A DNA stretch of 64,000 nt from Bifidobacterium ramosum (GTDB lineage Bacteria > Actinomycetota > Actinomycetes > Actinomycetales > Bifidobacteriaceae). The position numbers were made by a program, and so were the translations under genes. Positions 8,821 through 17,590 of this stretch are shown one piece after another. Numbering within the stretch: the first letter of the stretch is position 1; each line of letters starts with the position of its first letter. Location of the stretch: positions 248,001-312,000 of the forward strand of contig NZ_WBSM01000001.1 of NCBI RefSeq assembly GCF_009299505.1, in the 5' to 3' direction. The notes beneath the pieces were generated by a model. That model was not told the DNA's origin. It was given only the letters and a program-made list of their open reading frames with translations, and searched no databases.

Positions 8821-9528
8821 ATGCAGGACAAAGCGCAGCACAATGAACGCGACCGCGGGGGCAAACCCCGCAAGCATCGCCCGGAAACCGAGCAGAAACG
8901 ACGCGAGATCATCGCCGCCGCGTCGCAGGTATTCGCGGAAAAGGGATTCAACGATGGGACGCTGGAAGAGATCGCCGAACGAACCGGTCTCACGCGGGCC
9001 GGCGTGCTTCACCATTTCGGGTCCAAAAGCGCCCTGCTGATGGAGGTGGTGAAAAACCGAGACGTCTCCGGCGGCCAGCGGCGTGAACAGACGCACATCG
9101 ACCACGGCGAGGACTGGTTTCGCCATCTCGCTGCCACGGCCGACGACAACGCCAAGCATCCGGGTATGGTGCGCCTGTTCACCATGATGTCCGGAGAATC
9201 GGTCGTCAAAAAGAACGCCAGCATGCCGTACTTCCGGGACCGCTACCGTGACCTGCGCAACGACCTGATGGCCTCGTTCGTCCAGATGGCCAAGGAGCGC
9301 AAAGCCACCATCAACATGGCCGAGGCTGAGATGGCGAGCTCGGCCATCATCGCGGTCATGGATGGTCTGCAATATCAGTGGCTGCTGCAACAGGGAGGCG
9401 AGAACGACGAGACCGAAACGTCCGAAGACGACAGTCCCGTCGATCTCGCGGAGTACACACGCTACGCCATCAACGTGATCGTCGCGGCCGTGCTCGAACA
9501 CCATGACGATCCACCGCTGATCCAATAA
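8821..9528 (+). CDS. TetR-family transcriptional regulator
   Basis: This 235-residue protein has an N-terminal helix-turn-helix of the TetR type at about residues 28-75, with TLEEIAERTGLTRAGVLHHF as the recognition region, followed by a variable ligand-binding half that carries a short acidic insertion near residue 200. The upstream site (GGTAGG) is weak. It lies 57 bp after the DUF624 gene on the same strand and is the only regulator in the locus. I infer it binds the TTACT-N3-AGTAA palindromes at 2964 and 3079 and is released by an imported sugar or aglycone. No such palindrome is seen directly before its own gene. Confidence 0.85.
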   Translation: MQDKAQHNERDRGGKPRKHRPETEQKRREIIAAASQVFAEKGFNDGTLEEIAERTGLTRAGVLHHFGSKSALLMEVVKNRDVSGGQRREQTHIDHGEDWFRHLAATADDNAKHPGMVRLFTMMSGESVVKKNASMPYFRDRYRDLRNDLMASFVQMAKERKATINMAEAEMASSAIIAVMDGLQYQWLLQQGGENDETETSEDDSPVDLAEYTRYAINVIVAAVLEHHDDPPLIQ

Positions 9529-9619
9529 CCAGTGCCAGCCGGTAAGGGTTAGTCGAACCGATTTGTACGGGAGACCATGCGGACGCCCGTGTGAGATGTA
9601 CGAAACGGCTTGAGCCCTG

Positions 9620-10141
9620 TCAGTGGAGCTGGCCTTCGGTGAGGAAGAAGGCGTGGGCGTCGCCGTGATGCTTGTTGTCGATGTAGCGGCGGAACAGGGC
9701 GAGCCGTTCGACGGTGCTCTTGGCGAGCGGCTGGGGGAGTGCGTCGAGGTCGAACCAGCCGACGTTGAGGCTCTCCTCGTCGCCGACGAACGGGTCGGCG
9801 TTGCCGCCCGGCTTCACCGAGCACAGGAACGAATGGTCCATGTACATCGTGTTGTCGCCGTTCGCGTAGGTGATGACCTTGTCGGAGGAGATCACGGCCA
9901 CGAGATCGGTGACGACCGCGTCCACGCCGGTCTCCTCCTTGATCTCGCGGATCACCGTGTCCGCAGGCTGCTCGCCCGGCTCGTTGATGCCGTAGACCAT
10001 CGCCCATTCGCCGGTGTCGGAGCGGCGGCCGAGCAGGATGCGGCCGGCATCGTCCAGCACGCAGCCGGTCACGCCCATGAGCCACAGGAGATCATGGCCG
10101 ATCTTTTTGCGCAGTTCGAGTACGAAATCTGGAGTTGGCAT
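9620..10141 (-). CDS. NUDIX hydrolase
   Basis: This 173-residue cytosolic pyrophosphohydrolase matches the full Nudix box GX5EX7REX2EEXG in GINEPGEQPADTVIREIKEE followed by TG, which binds the metal ion and the nucleoside diphosphate linkage. The start MPTPDF at 10141 follows AAAGGATCC; the longer frame upstream runs into an intergenic hairpin. The substrate is not predictable. It lies convergent to the TetR gene and downstream of pepP on the same strand, with a strong hairpin between them. Confidence 0.88.
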   Translation of the reverse strand: MPTPDFVLELRKKIGHDLLWLMGVTGCVLDDAGRILLGRRSDTGEWAMVYGINEPGEQPADTVIREIKEETGVDAVVTDLVAVISSDKVITYANGDNTMYMDHSFLCSVKPGGNADPFVGDEESLNVGWFDLDALPQPLAKSTVERLALFRRYIDNKHHGDAHAFFLTEGQLH

Positions 10142-10166
10142 AGATGGATCCTTTCGACGGATGGGT

Positions 10167-10192
10167 GGCTCCCCTCGATGACGAGGGGAGCC
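10167..10192 (-). terminator. Hairpin terminator between pepP and the NUDIX gene
   Basis: A perfect 11-bp stem (GGCTCCCCTCG with its complement) closes a 4-base loop just after the pepP stop codon on the minus strand. No long T run follows. The stem shares the GGCTCCCCTC core with the longer repeats at 17.4 and 26.9 kb. Confidence 0.6.
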
Positions 10193-10203
10193 AAGAAGAG
10201 AGG

Positions 10204-11805
10204 TCAGACCAGTGCGGCGGTCGCGCGGTCGGCCATCCACTGTTCGACCTCGTCGATCTGCTTCGGGATGCCGGCGGAGAGCCATTCGGGGCCGTGCTCG
10301 GTCATGAGCACGTCGTCCTCGATGCGGATGCCGATGCCACGCATCTCCGGCGGCAGCAGCAGCAGATCGTTCTTCGCGAAGTACAGTCCCGGCTCGATGG
10401 TGAAGATCATGCCCGGCGTGATCTTCGCACCCTGGTACGACTCGTAGCGGGCCTGCGCGCAGTCGTGCACATCAAGGCCGAGGTGGTGCGCCACGCCGCA
10501 GGCGAGCCAACGGCGGTGCTGCTGGCCTCCGGGGGAGAGCGACTCCTCCACACCGACCGGCAGGATGCCCCACTCGTGCAGACGCTCCGCGATCACGCGC
10601 ATGCACGCGTGGTGGATGTCCGAATAGGTCGCGCCCGGCTTGGCCGCCTCGAAACCGGCCTGCTGGGAGTCCAGCACCGCCTGATACAGACGCTTCTGCA
10701 GATCGGTGAACTTGCCGCCGACCGGGAACGTACGCGTGATGTCGGCCGTGTACAGGCTGTTGACCTCCACGCCGGCGTCGATAAGCAACATATCGCCCTG
10801 ACGCACCACGCCCGTGTTGCGCATCCAGTGCAGGATCGGCGCATGCTCGCCCGACGCGATGATCGTGTCGTAGCCCAGGCCGTTGCCCTCCTCGCGGGCG
10901 TTCGAGTTGAACGCGCCCTCGAGCATGCGCTCCGAGTTCGGCTTGTCGATCACATGCGGCAGACGGGTCAGGATGCGGTCGAAACCATCCTTGGTCGCGG
11001 CGATCGCCTTGCGCATCTCGCCGATCTCATAGGAATCCTTGAGCATACGGGCCTCGGCGGCGAATTCGTGCAGCTTGTCGTCGTCCGCGGCGTTCCGGTC
11101 AGGATCGGCGAAGCCGTTCGCCTCACGCACGCCTTCGACCAGCGCGGTGACCTGCGGATCGGCGTCGGCGATCACGCGCACGCGCACCGCGCCCGCCTCC
11201 GCACCGACGTCCTTGCCGAGCGCATCGGCCAGCTGCGCGATGTCATGCGTCTCCAGACCGGTCATCGCGGCCAGCTCCTTGAGACCGGCGCGCGGGCCGA
11301 CCCAGTACTCGCCGTAATGCGCGTCGCGATAGTAGTCGTCGGTCGAATTATCGGCGCGCGGCGCGACGAACAGCTCGGCCGTATGGGTCTTGCCGGCCTT
11401 CGCCTCCTCGGAGGACGGATCGACCGGGTTGAGCACGAGCACCGCACCCGCCTCGTAATCCTGGCCGAGGCCGGTGTAGTACGCGAACGACGTGTCCGGA
11501 CGGAACATGTAGTCGCAGTCGTTGTTGCGCACCTTCGGCTGACCCGCCGGGATCACCAGACGCTCGCCCGGGAACGCCTTGCCGAGCTTGGCCAGACGCA
11601 CCGGCGTGAACTTCGACGACTCGAGCGGCTCCACCTCGGGCTCCTGATTGTCCCAGCCGGTCTTCATGAACGCGCTGAACGCGTCGCTGTTCGGACGCAG
11701 CGACCGGTTGTTCACGCGGTCGGCGATCGGCTGGTTCGCGCCCGGCGCGCTCGCCTGCTCCTCGGCCTCGTATTCCCTGTCCTTCTCGGTGATGACCTCG
11801 CTCAT
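10204..11805 (-). CDS. pepP: Xaa-Pro aminopeptidase (aminopeptidase P)
   Basis: This 533-residue cytosolic metallopeptidase removes N-terminal residues that precede proline. The C-terminal pita-bread domain shows the five metal ligands in context: D in LIDAGVE, D in TADITRTFP, H in HHLGLDVHD, E in FTIEPGLYF and E in IRIEDDVL. An N-terminal creatinase-like domain precedes it. The start at 11805 follows GAGAGGAGTG; an ATG nine codons upstream lacks a site. The extended N-terminus of about 50 residues is typical of actinobacterial members. Confidence 0.92.
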   Translation of the reverse strand: MSEVITEKDREYEAEEQASAPGANQPIADRVNNRSLRPNSDAFSAFMKTGWDNQEPEVEPLESSKFTPVRLAKLGKAFPGERLVIPAGQPKVRNNDCDYMFRPDTSFAYYTGLGQDYEAGAVLVLNPVDPSSEEAKAGKTHTAELFVAPRADNSTDDYYRDAHYGEYWVGPRAGLKELAAMTGLETHDIAQLADALGKDVGAEAGAVRVRVIADADPQVTALVEGVREANGFADPDRNAADDDKLHEFAAEARMLKDSYEIGEMRKAIAATKDGFDRILTRLPHVIDKPNSERMLEGAFNSNAREEGNGLGYDTIIASGEHAPILHWMRNTGVVRQGDMLLIDAGVEVNSLYTADITRTFPVGGKFTDLQKRLYQAVLDSQQAGFEAAKPGATYSDIHHACMRVIAERLHEWGILPVGVEESLSPGGQQHRRWLACGVAHHLGLDVHDCAQARYESYQGAKITPGMIFTIEPGLYFAKNDLLLLPPEMRGIGIRIEDDVLMTEHGPEWLSAGIPKQIDEVEQWMADRATAALV

Positions 11806-11958
11806 CGACACTCCTCTCATTGGCGTAGTCACGGTGTTACCGCTCCCATCCTAGTTCGTCCGCGGCGTAAGCACGACGCCCGGCCCGCATGGTGCGCGCT
11901 CTCGTCTAGAATAGGGGAAGTTTGCGCATCAGCCAGTACAGAGGGGAGCCGCAAGGGC

Positions 11959-13608
11959 ATGTCATACGAGCATCCGAACCGTAACAACGAGACCATCCGC
12001 GACGTGGAGCGCGATATCATGCGTCGTCCGCCGGAGCATAACACCACGAACATGGACCTCGACCGGATGAACCTCATCCTCGACCTGTTCGGCCACCCAG
12101 AACAGTCGTTCCGCGTCATTCACGTCACCGGCACGAACGGCAAGGGCTCGACCGCGCGCATGGCCGAGGCGATCTGCCGCGCGTACGGCATGCGCACCGG
12201 CCTGTACACGTCGCCGCACCTCGAACGCATCAACGAACGCATCGCCATCGACGGCCAGGAACTCTCCGACGACGACTTCATCGACATCTGGGATCAGGTC
12301 AAGGACCTCATCGACCTCGTGGACGCGAAGATGACCGAACAAGGCAAGCCGCGCATGAGCTTCTTCGAGGTGCTCACCGCGATGGCGATCTGGAAGTTCG
12401 CCGACGCGCCGGTCGACGTGGCCATCGTCGAGGTCGGCATGGGCGGCCTGCAGGACGCCACCAACGTGCTCGACGCGGACGCGGCGATCATCGGCCCCGT
12501 CGACATGGACCACATGATGTGGCTCGGCGACACCGTCGAGAAGATCGCCGAGCAGAAGGCCGGCATCATCAAGCCCGGCTGCACGGCGATCATCGGCCGC
12601 CAGCCGCACGAGGATGAGGTCATGCCGATCCTCGAGGAGGCCGCGCGCCGCAACGACGCCAAGCTCGAACGCGACGGCTACGAGATGGAGGTCGTCTCGC
12701 GCACTCCGGCCGTCGGCGGCCAGATGGCCACGCTGCGCACGCCGCTCGGCACCTACGCCGACGTGCCGATCTCCAAGTTCGGCGAGCATCAGGCGCACAA
12801 CGCGCTCGCCGCGCTCGCCGCCGCCGAGGTCGTCATCCCCGTGTCCGGCGCGCTCGACGGCGACCTCGTGGGCGAGGCACTGAGCGGCGTGAAGGTGCCG
12901 GGACGCATCGAACAGGTGCGCACGTCGCCGACCATCATCATCGACGGCGGCCACAATGTGAACGCCGCGCAGGCGTTGCGCGACGCCATCGAGGAAAGCT
13001 ACGACTTCCAGCAGCTCGTCGGCGTGGTCGCCATGATGGCCGACAAGCAGGTCGAGGAGTATCTCGGCGTGCTCGAACCGATCCTGAACAAGATCGTCGT
13101 CACCGAGAACTCGTGGCGCGACCGCGTCATGCCGGCCGAGGAGCTCGAGAAGATCGCCGTGCGCGTGTTCGGCCGCGACCGCGTGATCCGCGAGGATGCG
13201 TTGCCCGACGCGATCCAGACCGCCGTCAACATGGTCGACGTGGAGGATGAGATCGGCGTGGGCTACGGCCACGGTGTGCTCATTTGCGGCAGCTTCGTCA
13301 CCGCCGGCGACGCACGCGTGCTGCTCAAGGAACGCATGAACCCGGACCTCGCCAAGCCGAAGCACGAGCGCGTCGAACCGAACCTCGGCACCGTCGCGGA
13401 CGGTGCCGCCGACGGTGCGTCAGGCGCCGCCGACGCGACGGACGACGACGCGGCCGACCGCGACTTCGCGACCGACGCCAACCCGGACTTCGACAACGAC
13501 GACTTCGGTGACTTCGGCCTGTCCAGGCTTGCGCAGGAGGCCGTGGAACACGACGTCGCGGACGATGCGGCCGACGCGGACGACGCCGGTTCGGTCGACG
13601 CCGAATAG
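11959..13608 (+). CDS. folC: Folylpolyglutamate synthase / dihydrofolate synthase
   Basis: This 549-residue Mur-ligase-family enzyme adds glutamate to folates. The ATP-binding loop GTNGKGST is at residues 58-65, followed by the SPHLERINERI folate-binding segment. The start at 11959 follows GAGGGGAGCC; a possible -10 TAGAAT lies at 11907-11912. The conserved domain ends near residue 475. The last 75 residues are an Ala/Asp-rich low-complexity tail unusual for FolC. The gene is 39 bp upstream of smc and is probably co-transcribed. Confidence 0.92.
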   Translation: MSYEHPNRNNETIRDVERDIMRRPPEHNTTNMDLDRMNLILDLFGHPEQSFRVIHVTGTNGKGSTARMAEAICRAYGMRTGLYTSPHLERINERIAIDGQELSDDDFIDIWDQVKDLIDLVDAKMTEQGKPRMSFFEVLTAMAIWKFADAPVDVAIVEVGMGGLQDATNVLDADAAIIGPVDMDHMMWLGDTVEKIAEQKAGIIKPGCTAIIGRQPHEDEVMPILEEAARRNDAKLERDGYEMEVVSRTPAVGGQMATLRTPLGTYADVPISKFGEHQAHNALAALAAAEVVIPVSGALDGDLVGEALSGVKVPGRIEQVRTSPTIIIDGGHNVNAAQALRDAIEESYDFQQLVGVVAMMADKQVEEYLGVLEPILNKIVVTENSWRDRVMPAEELEKIAVRVFGRDRVIREDALPDAIQTAVNMVDVEDEIGVGYGHGVLICGSFVTAGDARVLLKERMNPDLAKPKHERVEPNLGTVADGAADGASGAADATDDDAADRDFATDANPDFDNDDFGDFGLSRLAQEAVEHDVADDAADADDAGSVDAE

Positions 13609-13647
13609 TACCGGCCGTTCGACTGCGATACGGTCAGGCGGACCTGC

Positions 13648-16600
13648 ATGTATCTCAAGGAACTGATGCTGCGCGGCTTCAAATCGTTCGCGTCGGCGAC
13701 CACGTTGCGTTTCGAGCCCGGCATCACGGCCGTCGTGGGCCCCAACGGCTCCGGCAAATCGAACATCGTCGACGCGCTCACCTGGGTGATGGGCGAGCAG
13801 GGCGCGAAGAACCTGCGCGGCACCTCGATGGAGGACGTGATTTTCGCCGGCACGTCGTCGCGTCCGCCGCTCGGCCGCGCGCAGGTGTCGCTCACCATCG
13901 ACAACACCGATCACGCGCTCGACATCGACTATACGGAAGTCACGATCTCACGCACGATCTTCCGCAACGGCGGCTCCGAATACGCGATCAACGGGTCGCC
14001 TTGCCGCCTGCTCGACATCCAGGAGCTCCTGAGCGACACCGGCCTCGGCCAGCAGATGCACGTGATTGTCGGGCAGGGCCGGCTCGACCAGATCCTCAAA
14101 GCCGACCCGAGCGGCCATCGTGCGTTCATCGAAGAGGCCGCCGGCATCCTCAAACACCGCAAACGTAAGGAACGCGCGCTGCGCAAGCTCGCGAACACCG
14201 AAACCAACCTGTCGCGCCTCGACGACCTGCTCGGCGAAATCCACCGCCAGCTTGGTCCGCTCGGCCGGCAGGCGCGCGTCTCCCGCCGTGCCGACGGCAT
14301 CCAGGTGACCCTGCGCGACGCCATGTCGCGTCTGTACGCCGACGACGCGCAACGCGCGATGGCCCGACGCGACGCCGTGCGCGCCGACCTGACCCGGGTG
14401 CGCGGCGAACTGAACGCGATGCGCCATGATCTGGCGCGCGTCAAGATCCGCATCGAGCAGGTCGAGGCGATGGCGTCCGCCTCGTCGCCGGCCATCGCGC
14501 AGGCCAACCAGCAGTGGCACGAGCTGTCGCGCATCGAGGAACGGCTGCGCTCGCTCGCCTCCGTGGCCGAGGAACGCGCACGCTCGCTGGAAGGGCAGAT
14601 GACGGCCGTGCCCGGCGAGGATCCGGACCTGCTCAACCGGCGCGCCGACGAACTCGCCGCGCAGACGGAACGGCAGCGGCAGACGGCGCAGGACGCGCGG
14701 CTCGCGTTCGACAAGGCCACCGAAACGCGTGCCGACCACGAACAGCGGCTCGCATCGGTGCGCCAGACCCTGATCGAACTGCGCCGCATGACGCAGCGGC
14801 GCGAGGCGAAGATCACGAACCTGCGCGAGATGATCGCACGCGAGGAGGCGGCCGTGCAACTCGCGGCCACCCGTTCCAAGGACTTCGCCGCGCAGCGTGA
14901 CCAGCTCGAACGGCAGCATGGCGAGGCCGTCGCGCAACGCGATGCCTTGGAACGCGCGCGTGACACCGATGACGCGGACGACGGCACGGATGCTCTGGAC
15001 GAGGCGCGTCGTGCGTTGGCGACCGCGCAGGACGCGCTCAACGACCTGCAGGACCGGCAGCGTGAACTCAACGGCCGGATCATCTCGCTCAAGGCCAAGG
15101 CCGACGCCCTGCACGACACGTTGGACAGCCGCACCGCGTCCGGTGCGCTTGAACGGGACCCCGACGTGCGCTCGCTCGGCCGACTCACCGACTTCATCCG
15201 TGTGGCCGATGGCTGGGAGGACGCCGTGGCCCATGCGCTCGACGCGTTCGCCGGGGCGATCGTGGTGCCGGACCGGGCGAATGTGCTGCGCGCGCTCGAG
15301 CTCGCCCGCGAAGGACGACTGGGCAGGGCCGTGGTGCTGACGCCGGTGACGGAGGACGATGGCATCGTTCGCGATATCCGATCCGGTGCAACGGATGACA
15401 CGGCGGATGACACGATCGACGATGCGGCCGGCATATGCGCGGCGGCGCTGGTGACGGCGAACCCGGACGCCGAGGATGCCGCCCAGGCCATGGCCGTGGC
15501 GCGTGCGGTGCGGCTGCTACTGTCCGACACCGTCGCGGTGGAGACCCTGGACGATGCTGCGGCGGCCATGGCGGCGACGTCGCATCGGTTCACGCGGGCC
15601 GTCACCCGTGTCGGCGACCTTGTCAACACGGTGGGCGGCGTGGGCGGCTCGTCCTCGTCGCACAGCGACCTGTCCCTCGTCGCGCGCCGCGACAAGGCGC
15701 TCGCACAGGCCGCCGATCTGCAGGCGCAGGTCGATGCGTTGGACGTGCAGGTCGAACAGGCACGTGCCGAACGCGACCGTGCGCGGCTCGCCGTCGACCA
15801 TGCGGCCGCCATGCGCACTGAGACGCGGCTCAAGGCGCAGCAGGCCGCCGCACAGCTTGCCGCCGTCACCGAACGCATCGCCCACCTCGAACGGCAGATG
15901 CGCGGGTTGAACGACAAGCGCGCCGCATCGGACGACACCCGCGCCGCGAAGCAGCTCACCGTCGACGATCTCAACCGTGCGCTCGCGGCCGCGCAATCCG
16001 GCGGTGACGGCGACGCCGACGGCGATGAACTGGCCGACCGCGAACGGTCGCTCGACATCGCGCTCAACACCGCCCGCGAACAGGAAATGACCGCGAAACT
16101 GGCATGGACCGAAGCCGACCGCAAGGCCGAATCCCTGGCCCGCCAGACCGGTCTGCTGCGCGATCAGGCCAACGAGGCCGCCGCACGTCGCGTCCGCATC
16201 GCCGAAACGAACGAACGCCGTCGCCAGCGGATCGACCGCATCCGTCGCATCGCCGCCGACGCACAGGCCGTCGCCGCACTGGCGAACCGCGCCGTCACCG
16301 AAGTGACCGCGCAACGCGACGCGCTGCAGCAGGCCGCCTCCGGTCACGACGAGGAACTGAAAACCCTGCGCACGCGCCGCGACGAACTCGAACCACAGGT
16401 CGCCGATCTGGCCGCCCGGGAACACGCGCTCGACGTGGACCGGGAACGGCTCGCCGCCGAATACGGGCAGATCACGCAGAAGATCGCCGACGGACTCGGC
16501 CGTGACGTGGACGAGCTCATCCGCGAATACGGGCCGGATCAGCCGGTGCCGGTGCTGGACGACGACGGGCGACCGGTGCCGCTGGACGAGGACGACGGTC

Positions 16601-17355
16601 GCGACGATGATGATCGTAGCGACGCCAGCGACGACGACAGTGACGGCACGGCGTCCGGTGACAGCGACACGGAGCCGCCACGCTACCGCACCGTGCCGTA
16701 CGTGCGCAAGGAGCAGGAGCAGCGACTCGAGAAGGCCCGGCGTGACCTCGCGGCGCTCGGCAAGGTCAATCCGCTCGCGGCCGAGGAATACGACGCCCTG
16801 CAAGCGCGCAACCAGTACCTGCACGACCAGCGCGACGACGTCGCCAAATCCCGCGACGACCTCATGCAGCTCATCCGCGACCTCGACGCGACCATGGTCG
16901 ATGTGTTCCGCGGCGCGTTCGACGACACGGCCGCGGCGTTCGAGCAGGTGTTCGCCACGCTGTTCCCGGGCGGTACCGGGCGGCTGCGGCTGGAGAACCC
17001 GGACGACCTGCTTACCACGGGCGTGATCGTCGAGGCGAGTCCGGCCGGCAAACGCGTCAAACAGCTCAGCCTGTTGTCCGGCGGCGAACGGTCGCTCACC
17101 GCGCTGGCACTGCTGTTCGCGATCTTCACCGCACGGCCGAGCCCGTTCTACGTGATGGATGAGGTGGAGGCGGCGCTTGACGACGTGAACCTCACGCGGC
17201 TCATCAACGCGCTCGAGCAGCTGCGCGAGCATGCGCAGCTCATCGTCATCACGCACCAGCAGCGTACGATGTCGATCGCCGACGCGTTGTACGGCGTGAC
17301 GATGCGCGCCGACGGCGTGACCGCCGTGGTGTCCCAGCGGCTGGAACGGGGATAG
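13648..17355 (+). CDS. smc: Chromosome segregation protein SMC
   Basis: This 1235-residue condensin ATPase has Walker A GPNGSGKS at residues 31-38, long coiled coils, a hinge at roughly 500-660, the ABC signature LLSGGERS at about 1142-1149 and Walker B with Asp1171-Glu1172. It forms the ring of the SMC-ScpA-ScpB complex; scpA and scpB lie at 34.8-36.3 kb. Acidic low-complexity insertions break the hinge region (about 560-590) and the second coiled coil (about 965-1010). The short folC-smc gap suggests one transcript. Confidence 0.95.
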   Translation: MYLKELMLRGFKSFASATTLRFEPGITAVVGPNGSGKSNIVDALTWVMGEQGAKNLRGTSMEDVIFAGTSSRPPLGRAQVSLTIDNTDHALDIDYTEVTISRTIFRNGGSEYAINGSPCRLLDIQELLSDTGLGQQMHVIVGQGRLDQILKADPSGHRAFIEEAAGILKHRKRKERALRKLANTETNLSRLDDLLGEIHRQLGPLGRQARVSRRADGIQVTLRDAMSRLYADDAQRAMARRDAVRADLTRVRGELNAMRHDLARVKIRIEQVEAMASASSPAIAQANQQWHELSRIEERLRSLASVAEERARSLEGQMTAVPGEDPDLLNRRADELAAQTERQRQTAQDARLAFDKATETRADHEQRLASVRQTLIELRRMTQRREAKITNLREMIAREEAAVQLAATRSKDFAAQRDQLERQHGEAVAQRDALERARDTDDADDGTDALDEARRALATAQDALNDLQDRQRELNGRIISLKAKADALHDTLDSRTASGALERDPDVRSLGRLTDFIRVADGWEDAVAHALDAFAGAIVVPDRANVLRALELAREGRLGRAVVLTPVTEDDGIVRDIRSGATDDTADDTIDDAAGICAAALVTANPDAEDAAQAMAVARAVRLLLSDTVAVETLDDAAAAMAATSHRFTRAVTRVGDLVNTVGGVGGSSSSHSDLSLVARRDKALAQAADLQAQVDALDVQVEQARAERDRARLAVDHAAAMRTETRLKAQQAAAQLAAVTERIAHLERQMRGLNDKRAASDDTRAAKQLTVDDLNRALAAAQSGGDGDADGDELADRERSLDIALNTAREQEMTAKLAWTEADRKAESLARQTGLLRDQANEAAARRVRIAETNERRRQRIDRIRRIAADAQAVAALANRAVTEVTAQRDALQQAASGHDEELKTLRTRRDELEPQVADLAAREHALDVDRERLAAEYGQITQKIADGLGRDVDELIREYGPDQPVPVLDDDGRPVPLDEDDGRDDDDRSDASDDDSDGTASGDSDTEPPRYRTVPYVRKEQEQRLEKARRDLAALGKVNPLAAEEYDALQARNQYLHDQRDDVAKSRDDLMQLIRDLDATMVDVFRGAFDDTAAAFEQVFATLFPGGTGRLRLENPDDLLTTGVIVEASPAGKRVKQLSLLSGGERSLTALALLFAIFTARPSPFYVMDEVEAALDDVNLTRLINALEQLREHAQLIVITHQQRTMSIADALYGVTMRADGVTAVVSQRLERG

Positions 17356-17376
17356 GGGTTGGTAAGCGGAATAGTT

Positions 17377-17437
17377 GGCTGGCCGGATTGCTCCCCTCAG
17401 TCGCCTGCGGCGACAGCTCCCCTCACGGAGGGGAGCC
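17377..17437. repeat. CTCCCCTCAGTC palindromic repeat, copy 1
   Basis: About 60 bp begins GGCTGGCCGG and contains CTCCCCTCAGTC, a small hairpin (GTCGCC/GGCGAC) and a terminal GGAGGGGAGCC. It lies between the convergent smc and oligopeptide-binding protein genes and faces an inverted second copy 21 bp away. It may end transcription from both sides. Confidence 0.75.
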
Positions 17438-17458
17438 GATGTGCGTGACGTGTGACTT

Positions 17459-17519
17459 GGCTCCCCTCTCCGAGGGGAGCTGTCAGCGAAGCTGACTGAG
17501 GGGAGCAGCCCGGCCAGCC
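17459..17519. repeat. CTCCCCTCAGTC palindromic repeat, copy 2 (inverted)
   Basis: This is the inverted counterpart of the unit at 17377-17437, sharing GGCTCCCCTC, the GACAGC and GACTGAGGGGAGC segments and the outer GGCCAGCC. The pair can form one large cruciform or two separate hairpins. A third unit is at 26868-26915. Confidence 0.75.
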
Positions 17520-17590
17520 CCACCACGCATACAACAATCCCCCTGCACCACATCGGCACAGGGGGATCGGGAACCGGACGCGTTACCGGG

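Noticed and set aside
10144-11958. Upstream extension of the folC frame into a 1154-residue protein
   Set aside because: The extension lies opposite pepP, is rich in Arg/His/Val typical of an antisense frame, and a proper start with a ribosome binding site is at 11959.
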